Shown: positions 34,417 to 41,950 of the stretch, one piece after another
Numbering within the stretch: position 1 is the first letter of the stretch
Layout of the letters: every line of letters starts with the position of its first letter
NCBI GenBank assembly: GCA_050486205.1
Contig: JBJHCW010000005.1
Coordinates: 310,001 to 374,000 of the forward strand
Direction of reading: 5' to 3'
Length of the DNA: 64,000 bases
DNA from: PWQG01 sp050486205
GTDB taxonomy: Bacteria > Pseudomonadota > Gammaproteobacteria > Pseudomonadales > Pseudohongiellaceae
Translations under genes and position numbers: made by a program
Notes under the pieces: model-generated
Database searches by the model: none
What the model saw: the letters and a program-made list of their open reading frames with translations, nothing else
What the model was told of the DNA's origin: nothing

Positions 34417-34454
34417 TGTGTATATCTTGTGTCAGTGCACACTAGATATAGTGG
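34417..34454. promoter_or_regulatory. Second pair of NrdR-like palindromes
   Basis: TGTGTATATCTTGTGT (34417-34432) and ACACTAGATATAGTGG (34439-34454) also resemble NrdR boxes; the second is a nearly perfect palindrome. Starts are 22 bp apart, two helical turns rather than three. Together with the pair at 34320-34366 they fill the 399-nt gap between nrdA and argF, which otherwise holds only the argF terminator hairpin and no gene. Confidence 0.5.
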
Positions 34455-34526
34455 TTTGTCGGAGAAGTGCAGGTAACTGTCGGGAAGAGGCGGAAACAGA
34501 CGTGAAGATTCGCTAACGAGGGCCAA

Positions 34527-34547
34527 GCGGGCGGTAATGCCGCCCGC
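34527..34547 (-). terminator. GC-rich hairpin after argF
   Basis: GCGGGCGG and CCGCCCGC form a perfect 8-bp stem with a 5-nt loop, 10 nt past the argF stop. There is no clear U-run on the minus strand, so termination strength is uncertain. Confidence 0.5.
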
Positions 34548-34556
34548 CCGGTAGCG

Positions 34557-35459
34557 TCATTGATCGCCAACCAGGAATTCGAGCAGGGCTTTCTGGGCGT
34601 GCAGGCGGTTTTCCGCTTCATCCCAGACCACGCTGTCCGGTGCGTCCAGCAGTTCGGCGGACACTTCCTCGCCACGGTGAGCCGGCAGACAGTGCATGAA
34701 AAGGGCATCAGAGCCTGCCAGTGCCATCAGCTCACTATTGACCTGGTAACCACTGAACTTCTCAAGGCGACTGCCTTCTTCCTCCTCCTGGCCCATGGAG
34801 GCCCATACGTCGGTAACCACCAGCGCCGCGTCCCGCACAGCTTCCTGTGGGCTGCGTACGATGGCAACCCGGTCACTGTTGAGTTCCAGCAGTTCGGCCT
34901 TGGGCTCAAAACCCTCCGGGCAGGCAATACGCAGCTCAAAGTCAAACTGCCTTGCGGCATTGATATAGGAGTTACACATATTGTGTCCGTCACCCACCCA
35001 GGCAACGGTCTTGCCCTGGATGTCACCGCGATGCTCCATAAAGGTCTGCATGTCTGCCAGCAGCTGACAGGGGTGGTAGTCATCGGTGAGCGAGTTGATC
35101 ACCGGTACCGTGGAATGCGCGGCGAAACGCTCAAGTTTGGCATGGGAGAAGGTGCGGATGGTGATTACATCCACCATGCTTGACAGCACCCGCGCGGTGT
35201 CTTCTATGGGTTCGCCCCGATCAAGCTGGGTGTCGCTGGGTGACAGAAACAGTGAAGAGCCACCTAGCTGGGTCATGGCAACCTCAAAGGACACGCGGGT
35301 ACGGGTTGAGGACTTTTCGAAGATCATGCCCAGTGTCTTGTTCTTCAGGGTCTCCTCGCGCAGGCTCGGGCTTTTTTTCAAGGCCACTGCATGTTTGAGA
35401 ATGCTTTTCAGTTCGTCACTGCTCAGATCAAGCAATGTCAGGAAGTGTCGGGTTGCCAT
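34557..35459 (-). CDS. argF: Ornithine carbamoyltransferase
   Basis: A 300-residue anabolic ornithine carbamoyltransferase making citrulline in arginine synthesis. Carbamoyl-phosphate site FEKSSTRTRVSFE, the DYHPCQLLADMQT loop, WVGDGHNMCNSY, TDVWASMGQEEE and the signature HCLPAHRGEEV are all present. Length matches the anabolic class (about 300-310). argG lies about 3.5 kb downstream in the opposite orientation, so arginine genes are clustered but not in one operon. A terminator-like hairpin sits in its short leader (35508-35538). Confidence 0.95.
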   Translation of the reverse strand: MATRHFLTLLDLSSDELKSILKHAVALKKSPSLREETLKNKTLGMIFEKSSTRTRVSFEVAMTQLGGSSLFLSPSDTQLDRGEPIEDTARVLSSMVDVITIRTFSHAKLERFAAHSTVPVINSLTDDYHPCQLLADMQTFMEHRGDIQGKTVAWVGDGHNMCNSYINAARQFDFELRIACPEGFEPKAELLELNSDRVAIVRSPQEAVRDAALVVTDVWASMGQEEEEGSRLEKFSGYQVNSELMALAGSDALFMHCLPAHRGEEVSAELLDAPDSVVWDEAENRLHAQKALLEFLVGDQ

Positions 35460-35507
35460 GGTTCAGCTGCTCATCGTCTGAAGTCGTCTGAAGATGCCGG
35501 GGCATAC

Positions 35508-35538
35508 AAAACAAAAAAGGGCAGCCCGTTGCCGCCCT
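35508..35538 (-). terminator. Intrinsic-terminator-like hairpin in the argF leader
   Basis: On the minus strand AGGGCGGC and GCTGCCCT pair (one G-U) around a 5-nt loop and are followed at once by TTTTTTGTTTTG, a textbook intrinsic terminator. It lies 48 nt before argF on the argF strand, 14 nt downstream of a good -10. It fits either an attenuator or the end of a very small RNA; no gene on this strand would otherwise need it. Confidence 0.7.
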
Positions 35539-35551
35539 GAATCAAGCGGCT

Positions 35552-35581
35552 ATATTACCCCGGATTGCAGCCGGCGGGCAA
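35552..35581 (-). promoter_or_regulatory. Candidate argF promoter
   Basis: On the minus strand TTGCCC (35576-35581), an 18-nt spacer and TAATAT (35552-35557) form a plausible sigma-70 promoter. Initiation would fall about 35545, so the terminator-like hairpin would start within about 7 nt of the transcript end. The rest of the 284-nt argF-grxD gap holds only a TAGAAT -10-like element for grxD. Confidence 0.5.
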
Positions 35582-35743
35582 TTCTCTGGCTGCTGCCCTC
35601 TGCCCGATGCTGTGTGCCCGGCTGGCTCCATACCAAGTCAGAGACAGATCATGTAGAATGTCCAGCCCCTGTGAGCTGCCGGAAACGGTGGCAGGCAAAC
35701 ACCGGTACGCCGGAATCAGAATCGGATAACGGGTAGAACGTTT

Positions 35744-36073
35744 ATGAGTATCGAAGAAACCATCAAAGAGCAGATCAGTTCCAACAGTATTCTGTTGTAC
35801 ATGAAAGGGTCACCCGAGCAGCCCCAGTGCGGTTTTTCTGCCCAGGCCGTGCAGTGCCTGATGGGCTGTGGCAAGCGATTTGCGTATGTGGATGTGCTGG
35901 CCAACCCGGAAGTGCGCGCAACGCTGCCAACCATTGCCAATTGGCCGACTTTCCCCCAGCTCTGGATTGACGGCGAGCTGGTGGGTGGATGTGACATCAT
36001 CGTTGACATGTATCAGAAGGGTGAGCTGCAGACCCAGATTGATGCCGCCGGCGGTGGCTCCCCGGCCGCCTGA
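35744..36073 (+). CDS. grxD: Monothiol glutaredoxin, Grx4 family
   Basis: A 109-residue CGFS glutaredoxin that binds a bridging [2Fe-2S] cluster with glutathione and passes clusters to other proteins. The motif lies in SPEQPQCGFSAQAV; WPTFPQLWIDGELVGGCDI is the conserved thioredoxin-fold cis-Pro and glutathione-binding segment. Length is standard. It is a single gene, divergent from argF, closed by a hairpin at 36080-36105. Confidence 0.95.
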   Translation: MSIEETIKEQISSNSILLYMKGSPEQPQCGFSAQAVQCLMGCGKRFAYVDVLANPEVRATLPTIANWPTFPQLWIDGELVGGCDIIVDMYQKGELQTQIDAAGGGSPAA

Positions 36074-36079
36074 GTGATG

Positions 36080-36105
36080 CCTGCCCGTTATCCGGGCAGG
36101 TTTCT
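36080..36105 (+). terminator. Terminator of grxD
   Basis: CCTGCCCG / CGGGCAGG form a perfect 8-bp stem with loop TTATC, followed by TTTCT, 7 nt past the grxD stop. Confidence 0.65.
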
Positions 36106-36109
36106 GCTA

Positions 36110-36134
36110 CCCCGTCAGTATCACTCTGACGGGG
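36110..36134 (-). terminator. Hairpin at the rnt 3' end
   Basis: CCCCGTCAG / CTGACGGGG form a perfect 9-bp stem with a 7-nt loop that covers the rnt stop codon. There is no U-run, but with the neighbouring grxD hairpin it separates the two converging genes. Confidence 0.45.
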
Positions 36135-36765
36135 GCCAGCCTCCCATATCCCGCCACTTGTTGACCATGCGACAGAACAGCTCTGCTGTTCTCTCCGCAT
36201 CGTAACGTGCCGAGTGTGCCTCATTGGTGTCAAAATTGATTCGCGCGGCTTCGCAGGCCTTGGCCAGCACAGTCTGGCCGTACACCAGGCCGCTCAGCGT
36301 TGCGGTATCGAAGCTTGAAAACGGATGAAACGGGTTACGTTTCAGGTCATTGCGAGCAACTGCCGCATTGATGAATCCGTGATCAAAGTGTGCGTTATGC
36401 GCAACCAGGATGGCGCGCTTGCAGGCGTTTTCCTTCAAAGACGAACGAATCAGTCTGAACATATCCTGGAACACTTCCCGTTCTGAGCGGGCGATGCGCA
36501 GTGGATGCCAGGGATCAATGCCGGTGAACTTCAGCGCTGCGTCCTCAATATTGGAGCCTTCAAAGGGTTTTACCCGATGGAAGTAGGTCTGCTCAATTCC
36601 CAGTGTACCGTTTTCATCCATACCCAGAATTACAGCCGCAATCTCCAGAATGGCATCGGTGCTGGCATTGAAACCGCCACACTCGATATCCACCACCACC
36701 GGCATATAGGTGCGGAAGCGCTCCGCCATCAGCGTTATCGGTGGTTGATCGTCCTCGTCCCTCAT
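36121..36765 (-). CDS. rnt: Ribonuclease T
   Basis: A 214-residue DEDDh 3'-5' exoribonuclease that matures the 3' ends of tRNA and other stable RNAs. Exo motifs are VVVDIECGGFN, VAHNAHFDHGFIN and EAHSARYDAERTAELF. The ATG at 36765 overlaps the pyrC stop in the form TGATG, which indicates translational coupling; a longer start at 36792 would lie inside pyrC. It ends at a 9-bp hairpin. The pyrC-rnt order is the same as in Pseudomonas. Confidence 0.93.
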   Translation of the reverse strand: MRDEDDQPPITLMAERFRTYMPVVVDIECGGFNASTDAILEIAAVILGMDENGTLGIEQTYFHRVKPFEGSNIEDAALKFTGIDPWHPLRIARSEREVFQDMFRLIRSSLKENACKRAILVAHNAHFDHGFINAAVARNDLKRNPFHPFSSFDTATLSGLVYGQTVLAKACEAARINFDTNEAHSARYDAERTAELFCRMVNKWRDMGGWPPSE

Positions 36766-37808
36766 CAGTGACTGTCCTCTGTCAGTTGCCATGCAATGGA
36801 GTGGTTGGCCCGCAGTGGCACCACGGTGCTGTCGCCCAACGGGTATGTTGCCGGCACGGACCAGGGTTTGTGTCGCAGGGTGATGGTATCGGTGTTTCGT
36901 GGCAGGCCATAGAAGTCCGGTCCGTTGAAAGCCGCAAAGGCTTCCAGTTGGTTCAGCGCGCCGGCTGCGGCAAAGGCTTCGGCATACAGTTCAATGGCTG
37001 CATGTGCGGTATAACATCCGGCACAGCCGCAGTCCGATTCCTTGTCGTGTTTCGGATGTGGTGCCGAGTCCGTGCCCAGGAAAAAACGCGGGTTGCCACT
37101 GGTTGCTGCCCGGATCAGTGCCTGTTGATGTGCGTTGCGCTTGAGGACAGGCAGACAATACAGATGTGGCCGAATGCCGCCGACCAGCATGTCGTTCCTG
37201 TTGTACAGCAGGTGATGGGCGGTGATGGTTGCTGCGATATTGGCGCTTCCCTGTTCAACAAAACGGACAGCATGTTCCGTGGTGATGTGCTCCAGCACGA
37301 TACGCAGGTCCGGCAGTTTTTCCGTCAAAGGTGCCAGGATTTCCGTTATGAAGACTTTTTCGCGATCAAAAATGTCGACGGCGTCGCGGGTGACTTCGCC
37401 GTGGACAAGCAATGGCATGCCCACGTCTGCCAGTGTCTGCAGTGCTTCACTGATACGGTTGATGTCGGTAACGCCGCTGTCGGAATTGGTTGTGGCACCC
37501 GCCGGATAGAGTTTCACCGCATGAACCACACCACTTTGAGCAGCGCGCCTGATTTCCGCAGGCTCGGTATTGTCGGTCAGGTACAGGGTCATCAGCGGTT
37601 CAAAGTCGCTGCCTTCAGGCAGCGCGTCCAGGATACGCTGGTGGTAGGCCTCGGCATCAGCTGTTGTGGTCACCGGCGGTTTCAGATTCGGCATGATGAT
37701 GGCGCGGCGAAAACTGCGGGCAGTGTGTTGCACGGCATCACGCATCGCGGCGCCGTCTCGCAGGTGCAGGTGCCAGTCGTCGGGTCGGGTCAGGGTAATC
37801 GTCTGCAT
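36765..37808 (-). CDS. pyrC: Dihydroorotase (class II)
   Basis: A 347-residue zinc enzyme closing the ring of carbamoyl aspartate to dihydroorotate, the step after PyrB. The metal ligands occur in DDWHLHLRDG, the carboxylated Lys region VKLYPAGATTNS, LLVHGEV and EHITTEHA; GTDSAPHPKHDKE is the C-terminal signature. Length equals E. coli PyrC (348). The ORF stays open to 37946, but the conserved start is at 37808; the extra stretch is a repeat-bearing leader. No strong ribosome site is visible. rnt is coupled downstream. Confidence 0.94.
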   Translation of the reverse strand: MQTITLTRPDDWHLHLRDGAAMRDAVQHTARSFRRAIIMPNLKPPVTTTADAEAYHQRILDALPEGSDFEPLMTLYLTDNTEPAEIRRAAQSGVVHAVKLYPAGATTNSDSGVTDINRISEALQTLADVGMPLLVHGEVTRDAVDIFDREKVFITEILAPLTEKLPDLRIVLEHITTEHAVRFVEQGSANIAATITAHHLLYNRNDMLVGGIRPHLYCLPVLKRNAHQQALIRAATSGNPRFFLGTDSAPHPKHDKESDCGCAGCYTAHAAIELYAEAFAAAGALNQLEAFAAFNGPDFYGLPRNTDTITLRHKPWSVPATYPLGDSTVVPLRANHSIAWQLTEDSH

Positions 37809-37815
37809 CAATCTG

Positions 37816-37870
37816 TCCGAAGTGTAGGTGTCCGAAGTAACGGTGTCCAAAGTAAGGATCCGAAGTAAAG
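37816..37870. repeat. Four-copy short tandem repeat in the pyrC leader
   Basis: Four imperfect copies of TCC(G/A)AAGT(G/A)... occur at 37816-37830, 37831-37845, 37846-37858 and 37859-37870 (15, 15, 13 and 12 bp), directly upstream of the pyrC start and before divergent motY. Confidence 0.75.
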
Positions 37871-37945
37871 TTTTATGCCGCTGGGCCGATTCACATGACA
37901 TCAGCCCGTGTATCGGAAATCTGCTGTCAGATAAAGAGTGCAACA

Positions 37946-38839
37946 ATGCCCGATAGATTCAAGTCTACATTATTCCTGGTGCTGGCACTGCTGGCTGGCA
38001 ATGCCACGTCGACGGCCGGCGCCGGCACGGTATCGGTATTTCATGCCGATTTCACCGACGCTCGCTGGTCACTGGAGGAATCGGTATTCGAATGTCGTCT
38101 GGTGCAGAAGATTCCGCATCTGGGCGACGCGGTATTCTATCACGAGGCAGGCGAGAATCTGGAGTTTTACCTGAGTGTGCCTGCCAGTCCGTTGCGTGAG
38201 GGCAGGGCGCTACTGACGTCGATGCCGCCGGCCTGGCGCCATGAGTTGAGCATGCGTGATCTGGGTTACGTGGATGTGGTTCGCAGTGACCTGCCAGTGC
38301 GACTGGATGCTGCGCGCAGCCGTTTGCTGGTGGCTGAACTGTCCCGTGGCATGATGCCCACACTGATGCGACAGGCCTGGTACAACGATGAGGAGTCCAT
38401 CCAGATCGGTATTTCGCCGGTCAATTTCAGCGCTGTGATGCATGACTATCAGGGCTGTGTTGCGCAGTTGTTGCCAGTGAACTTTGCCCAGATTGAACGT
38501 TCGACGATTTTCTGGCAGCCCAATCAGACAGCACTGGATGCGGCCTCGCGCCAGCTGCTGGACAACATTGCGGCCTACGCCAAAGCCGATCCATCAGTCT
38601 ACGGTTTCGAGATCAACGGGTTTACTGACAGCCTCGGTACGCCGCGCCAGAACCTGGAACTGTCCAGAACCCGTGCCTTTCTGGTGCACGAGTACCTTGT
38701 GCGCCAGGGAATTGATGAAAGCCTGCTGGCAACCCGCTACTTTGGTTCTGTTGCCGAGTACCGGATCATTCGTGATGAGCAATCTGCAGCTGACCGCGAC
38801 CGCAACCGCCGGGTCACTGTGCGCGTACTGCGGCGCTGA
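37946..38839 (+). CDS. motY: MotY-like flagellar stator T-ring protein
   Basis: A 297-residue exported protein with a signal peptide (MPDRFKSTLFLVLALLAGNA) and two domains. The N-terminal part (ARWSLEESVFECRLVQKIPHLGDAVF) matches the MotY domain that binds the flagellar basal body and recruits stators. The C-terminal part (about 185-297) is an OmpA-like peptidoglycan-binding domain with EINGFTDSLGTPRQN and LELSRTRAFLVHEYL. MotY forms the T ring of polar, often sodium-driven flagella, in keeping with the flagellar block later in the window. It is divergent from pyrC-rnt and precedes argG, the order I recall from Pseudomonas. Confidence 0.85.
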   Translation: MPDRFKSTLFLVLALLAGNATSTAGAGTVSVFHADFTDARWSLEESVFECRLVQKIPHLGDAVFYHEAGENLEFYLSVPASPLREGRALLTSMPPAWRHELSMRDLGYVDVVRSDLPVRLDAARSRLLVAELSRGMMPTLMRQAWYNDEESIQIGISPVNFSAVMHDYQGCVAQLLPVNFAQIERSTIFWQPNQTALDAASRQLLDNIAAYAKADPSVYGFEINGFTDSLGTPRQNLELSRTRAFLVHEYLVRQGIDESLLATRYFGSVAEYRIIRDEQSAADRDRNRRVTVRVLRR

Positions 38840-38972
38840 GCTGCAGGCTCCCTGATGGCTGATACCACAGCCAGGCAGGCCGAAGCAGGGCGTATCCAGT
38901 CGAAATTCTCCCCGGTAGTCGCTACAATACCCGCCTTTTCAATTACGCTTGAATGAATCAAGGAGTCTGCGC

Positions 38973-40190
38973 ATGTCAGGCATCAACAAAGTGGTGCTGG
39001 CGTATTCCGGTGGTCTGGATACGTCGGTTATCGCCAAGTGGCTGATGGAAACCTATCAGTGTGAAGTGGTCACGTTCACCGCCGATCTTGGCCAGGGTGA
39101 AGAGCTGGAGCCGGCGCGCGCCAAGGCGCAGGCCATGGGCATCCAGGAGATTTACATCGATGACCTGCGTGAAGAGTTTGTTCGCGACTTCGTGTTTCCG
39201 ATGTTCCGTGCCAACACCGTTTATGAAGGCGAGTACTTGTTGGGCACATCCATCGCCCGGCCTCTGATTGCCAAACGCCTGGTGGAAATAGCCAGGGAAA
39301 CCGGTGCTGATGCCATTTCCCATGGCGCCACGGGCAAGGGCAATGACCAGGTGCGCTTTGAGCTCAATGCCTATGCCCTGACGCCAGGCATCAAGGTGAT
39401 AGCGCCATGGCGGGAATGGGATCTGAATTCACGGGACAAACTGCTTGCCTATTGTGAGCAGCACGGTATCCCGGTGGAAAAGAAACGCGGTACGAAGTCC
39501 CCGTATTCCATGGACGCCAACCTGCTGCATATTTCCTATGAAGGAGATGTGCTGGAAGACCCTGGTGCCGAACCGGAAGAGGACATGTGGCTGTGGTCGG
39601 TATCTCCCGAAAATGCACCTGATACACCTGCCTATATAGAGCTGACATATGAAAAGGGTGACATAGTTGCCATTGACGGAAACCGGATGTCACCGGCAAC
39701 GGTGCTTGCACATCTGAACAAGGTCGGCGGTGCAAACGGCATCGGGCGTGTTGATCTGGTGGAAAACCGTTATGTGGGCATGAAGTCCCGTGGCTGCTAC
39801 GAAACGCCAGGTGGCACCATCATGCTCAAGGCGCATCGGGCCATTGAATCGATCACACTGGATCGGGAGCTCGCCCACCTGAAGGACGAGATCATGCCAA
39901 AGTACGCAACAATGATCTATAACGGCTACTGGTTCGCACCGGAGCGCCTGGCCTTGCAGGCGCTGATCGATCAATCACAAATGCATGTCAATGGCACCGT
40001 CCGCCTGAAACTCTACAAGGGAAATGTCATTGTGGTGGGGCGGGAATCCGATGAATCACTTTTCGATGCCAATATAGCCACGTTCGAAGATGATGCGGGC
40101 GCTTATGATCAGAAAGACGCGGAAGGGTTCATCAAGCTGAATGCACTGCGTTTGCGCATCGGGGCGAACAAGGGACGCAACCGGTATTGA
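38973..40190 (+). CDS. argG: Argininosuccinate synthase
   Basis: A 405-residue enzyme joining citrulline and aspartate in arginine synthesis. It has the ATP-binding LAYSGGLDTSVIAKWL, SHGATGKGNDQVRFEL, KSPYSMDANLLHISYEG and the C-terminal TVRLKLYKGN. The ATG at 38973 has AAGGAG 7 nt ahead and is preferred to a TTG at 38949. A TACAAT -10-like hexamer lies about 50 nt upstream, and TTGAATGAATCAA next to the start resembles part of an ArgR box, so arginine repression is plausible but unproven. Confidence 0.95.
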   Translation: MSGINKVVLAYSGGLDTSVIAKWLMETYQCEVVTFTADLGQGEELEPARAKAQAMGIQEIYIDDLREEFVRDFVFPMFRANTVYEGEYLLGTSIARPLIAKRLVEIARETGADAISHGATGKGNDQVRFELNAYALTPGIKVIAPWREWDLNSRDKLLAYCEQHGIPVEKKRGTKSPYSMDANLLHISYEGDVLEDPGAEPEEDMWLWSVSPENAPDTPAYIELTYEKGDIVAIDGNRMSPATVLAHLNKVGGANGIGRVDLVENRYVGMKSRGCYETPGGTIMLKAHRAIESITLDRELAHLKDEIMPKYATMIYNGYWFAPERLALQALIDQSQMHVNGTVRLKLYKGNVIVVGRESDESLFDANIATFEDDAGAYDQKDAEGFIKLNALRLRIGANKGRNRY

Positions 40191-40251
40191 GTGCTTCGCC
40201 GGCCGCGGTCGCCAGGACTGCTGATCGCGGTCGAATTCCGGCTATGCCGTT

Positions 40252-40279
40252 TTGACATAGGGGTTCAAGATGTCACAAT
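40252..40279 (+). promoter_or_regulatory. Sigma-70 promoter of the 305-aa unknown gene
   Basis: A perfect -35 TTGACA (40252-40257) with a 16-nt spacer and CACAAT at -10 (40274-40279) lies 80 nt before the ATG at 40359. Confidence 0.5.
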
Positions 40280-40358
40280 GGGCGCGTAACATGCAGCTGG
40301 TGAGAGCCCTCCGACAAGTGGGGGTAATAGCAAGAAAAATAACTGCGGAGGTATTGAA

Positions 40359-41276
40359 ATGTTCGATTTTTGCGAGAAATTGTCGCTTGCCGCAAGACAC
40401 CGAAATGCGTGGCGTGTGCTGGCCGGCGTCGTTTGCCTGGCGTTGACCAAAGTTGGCTATGCAGACGTCACGGCCGTATTTGACGCTGGTAGTGGAATGG
40501 GCGTCACTATTGAGTATCGCGATGACAACCACGTACGTATGCGCAGCCCTGATGGGGGCTATCTGGTGATTACCGAAGGTCGAGGCTACATGGTCAGTGG
40601 CTCACCGGGCCAGTGGATGGTGCTGTCGATGGATGACTTTGCTGCCATGGCGCAGCAGGCTGGTATCTCAGGTACCGACATTGATACTGCGGACGATCAG
40701 GGTAATTACACATTGCGTGACACCGGGCGCACGGAGACGATAGCCGGCATCCAGGGCCAGGTGCATGAGGTGATTGTATCCGATGGCTGGGGCGAAGAAC
40801 GAGTCAGCGAAGTCGTGTTGTCCAGTCACGAAGATGCGGTAGCGGCCTACCGCGGAATGATGGCGGTAGTTCGTGTTCTGGGTGAAATGGCAGGTCAACA
40901 GGGCCTGGATGGCATGATGCAGACTCAGTACGGTCTTGATAACAGGGCCATATTGCGTGCCGATGGTGACTGGCGCTTGACCAGTGTGCAGCGTGGCAGC
41001 ATTCCTGACAGCAGCTTTACGCTGCCAGCCGAGCCAACAGAGATTCCGGGGCTTGCAGGCCTGCTTTCCGGCGGCAGTGGCGGAGACAGCGAAATGGCAG
41101 CCGCCCTGCAGGGTTGGCTGGGCGATGAAGCCGACCACGTCCGGCGCACGGCAGAGGACGAAGCGCGAAGTGTTGCTGATGAGGCGGCCCAGGAAACACG
41201 CCAGGGAGTAACCGACAGTGTACGTGAAGGTGTGCGGTCTGGCATTCGCGGTATATTCCGGTCAGCATCGCCGTGA
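40359..41276 (+). CDS. Periplasmic protein of unknown function
   Basis: A 305-residue protein with a long signal sequence (hydrophobic WRVLAGVVCLALTKVGYA, cleaved near residue 36). GCGGAGG precedes the ATG. The mature N-terminus is beta-rich (MGVTIEYRDDNHVRMRSPDGGYLVI, shown here as VTIEYRDDNHVRM), resembling DUF4412-type proteins that often bind on the outer periplasmic side. A Gly/Ser hinge near residue 240 leads to a charged helix (EDEARSVADEAAQETRQGV). It stands alone between argG and nth; I do not recognise a function. Confidence 0.6.
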   Translation: MFDFCEKLSLAARHRNAWRVLAGVVCLALTKVGYADVTAVFDAGSGMGVTIEYRDDNHVRMRSPDGGYLVITEGRGYMVSGSPGQWMVLSMDDFAAMAQQAGISGTDIDTADDQGNYTLRDTGRTETIAGIQGQVHEVIVSDGWGEERVSEVVLSSHEDAVAAYRGMMAVVRVLGEMAGQQGLDGMMQTQYGLDNRAILRADGDWRLTSVQRGSIPDSSFTLPAEPTEIPGLAGLLSGGSGGDSEMAAALQGWLGDEADHVRRTAEDEARSVADEAAQETRQGVTDSVREGVRSGIRGIFRSASP

Positions 41277-41317
41277 ACGACGCGCTGGGGATCGACACTG
41301 TGAGCCGGTGTTGATCC

Positions 41318-41950
41318 TCACGCCGTTTTCCCTCGGTACTCACAAAGATCGTAAATCACACAGGCGGCACATTTGGGTTTTCTTGCTGTGCAGATGTAAC
41401 GCCCGTGAAGAATCAGCCAGTGGTGTGCATCCAGCAGATACGGTTCTGGCACCAGTCGCATCAGTCGTTTCTCAACCTCAAGCACATTTTTTCCCGGCGC
41501 AATACCTGTGCGGTTACTGACCCGGAAAATGTGTGTGTCCACTGCCATCGCCGGCAGACCGAAAGCGGTGTTAAGTACCACATTGGCGGTTTTGCGACCC
41601 ACTCCCGGCAGCGCTTCAAGCGCCTCGCGTGAATCAGGCACTACACTGTTGTGTTGTTCGATCAGCGCGGCGCACGTTTTGATGATGTTCTCCGCTTTGG
41701 TGTTGAACAGCCCGATGGTCCTGATGTGCTGTTTCAGGCCATCCACACCCAATGCCAGAATTGCCTCCGGTGTGTTGGCGACCGGGAACAGCTTGCGGGT
41801 GGCCCTGTTGACACCAACATCAGTGGCCTGGGCCGAAAGTATCACGGCGATCAGCAGCTCAAAGGTACTGCTGTATTCCAGTTCAGTGGTCGGTTCGGGA
41901 TTCTCGGCTTTCAGGCGTTCAAATATCTGTATGCGTTTTTCCCTGTTCAT
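41318..41950 (-). CDS. nth: Endonuclease III
   Basis: A 210-residue base-excision DNA glycosylase/AP lyase for oxidised pyrimidines. The helix-hairpin-helix LPGVGRKTANVVLNTAFG carries the catalytic Lys, VDTHIFRVSNRTG the catalytic Asp, and the [4Fe-4S] cysteines follow the C-x6-C-x2-C-x5-C pattern (CTARKPKCAACVIYDLC). The start codon overlaps the rsxB stop (ATGA). The rsxB-nth order is common in gammaproteobacteria, usually at the end of the rnf/rsx operon. Confidence 0.95.
   Translation of the reverse strand: MNREKRIQIFERLKAENPEPTTELEYSSTFELLIAVILSAQATDVGVNRATRKLFPVANTPEAILALGVDGLKQHIRTIGLFNTKAENIIKTCAALIEQHNSVVPDSREALEALPGVGRKTANVVLNTAFGLPAMAVDTHIFRVSNRTGIAPGKNVLEVEKRLMRLVPEPYLLDAHHWLILHGRYICTARKPKCAACVIYDLCEYRGKTA

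Noticed and set aside
35494..35736. 80-codon plus-strand open frame between argF and grxD
   Set aside because: Starts within the argF leader hairpin region, has Arg/Cys/Trp-rich composition, no ribosome site and no family.
36741..37868. 375-codon plus-strand open frame opposite rnt and pyrC
   Set aside because: It is antisense to two well-supported genes, has no recognisable domain and follows their codon periodicity; it is a shadow.
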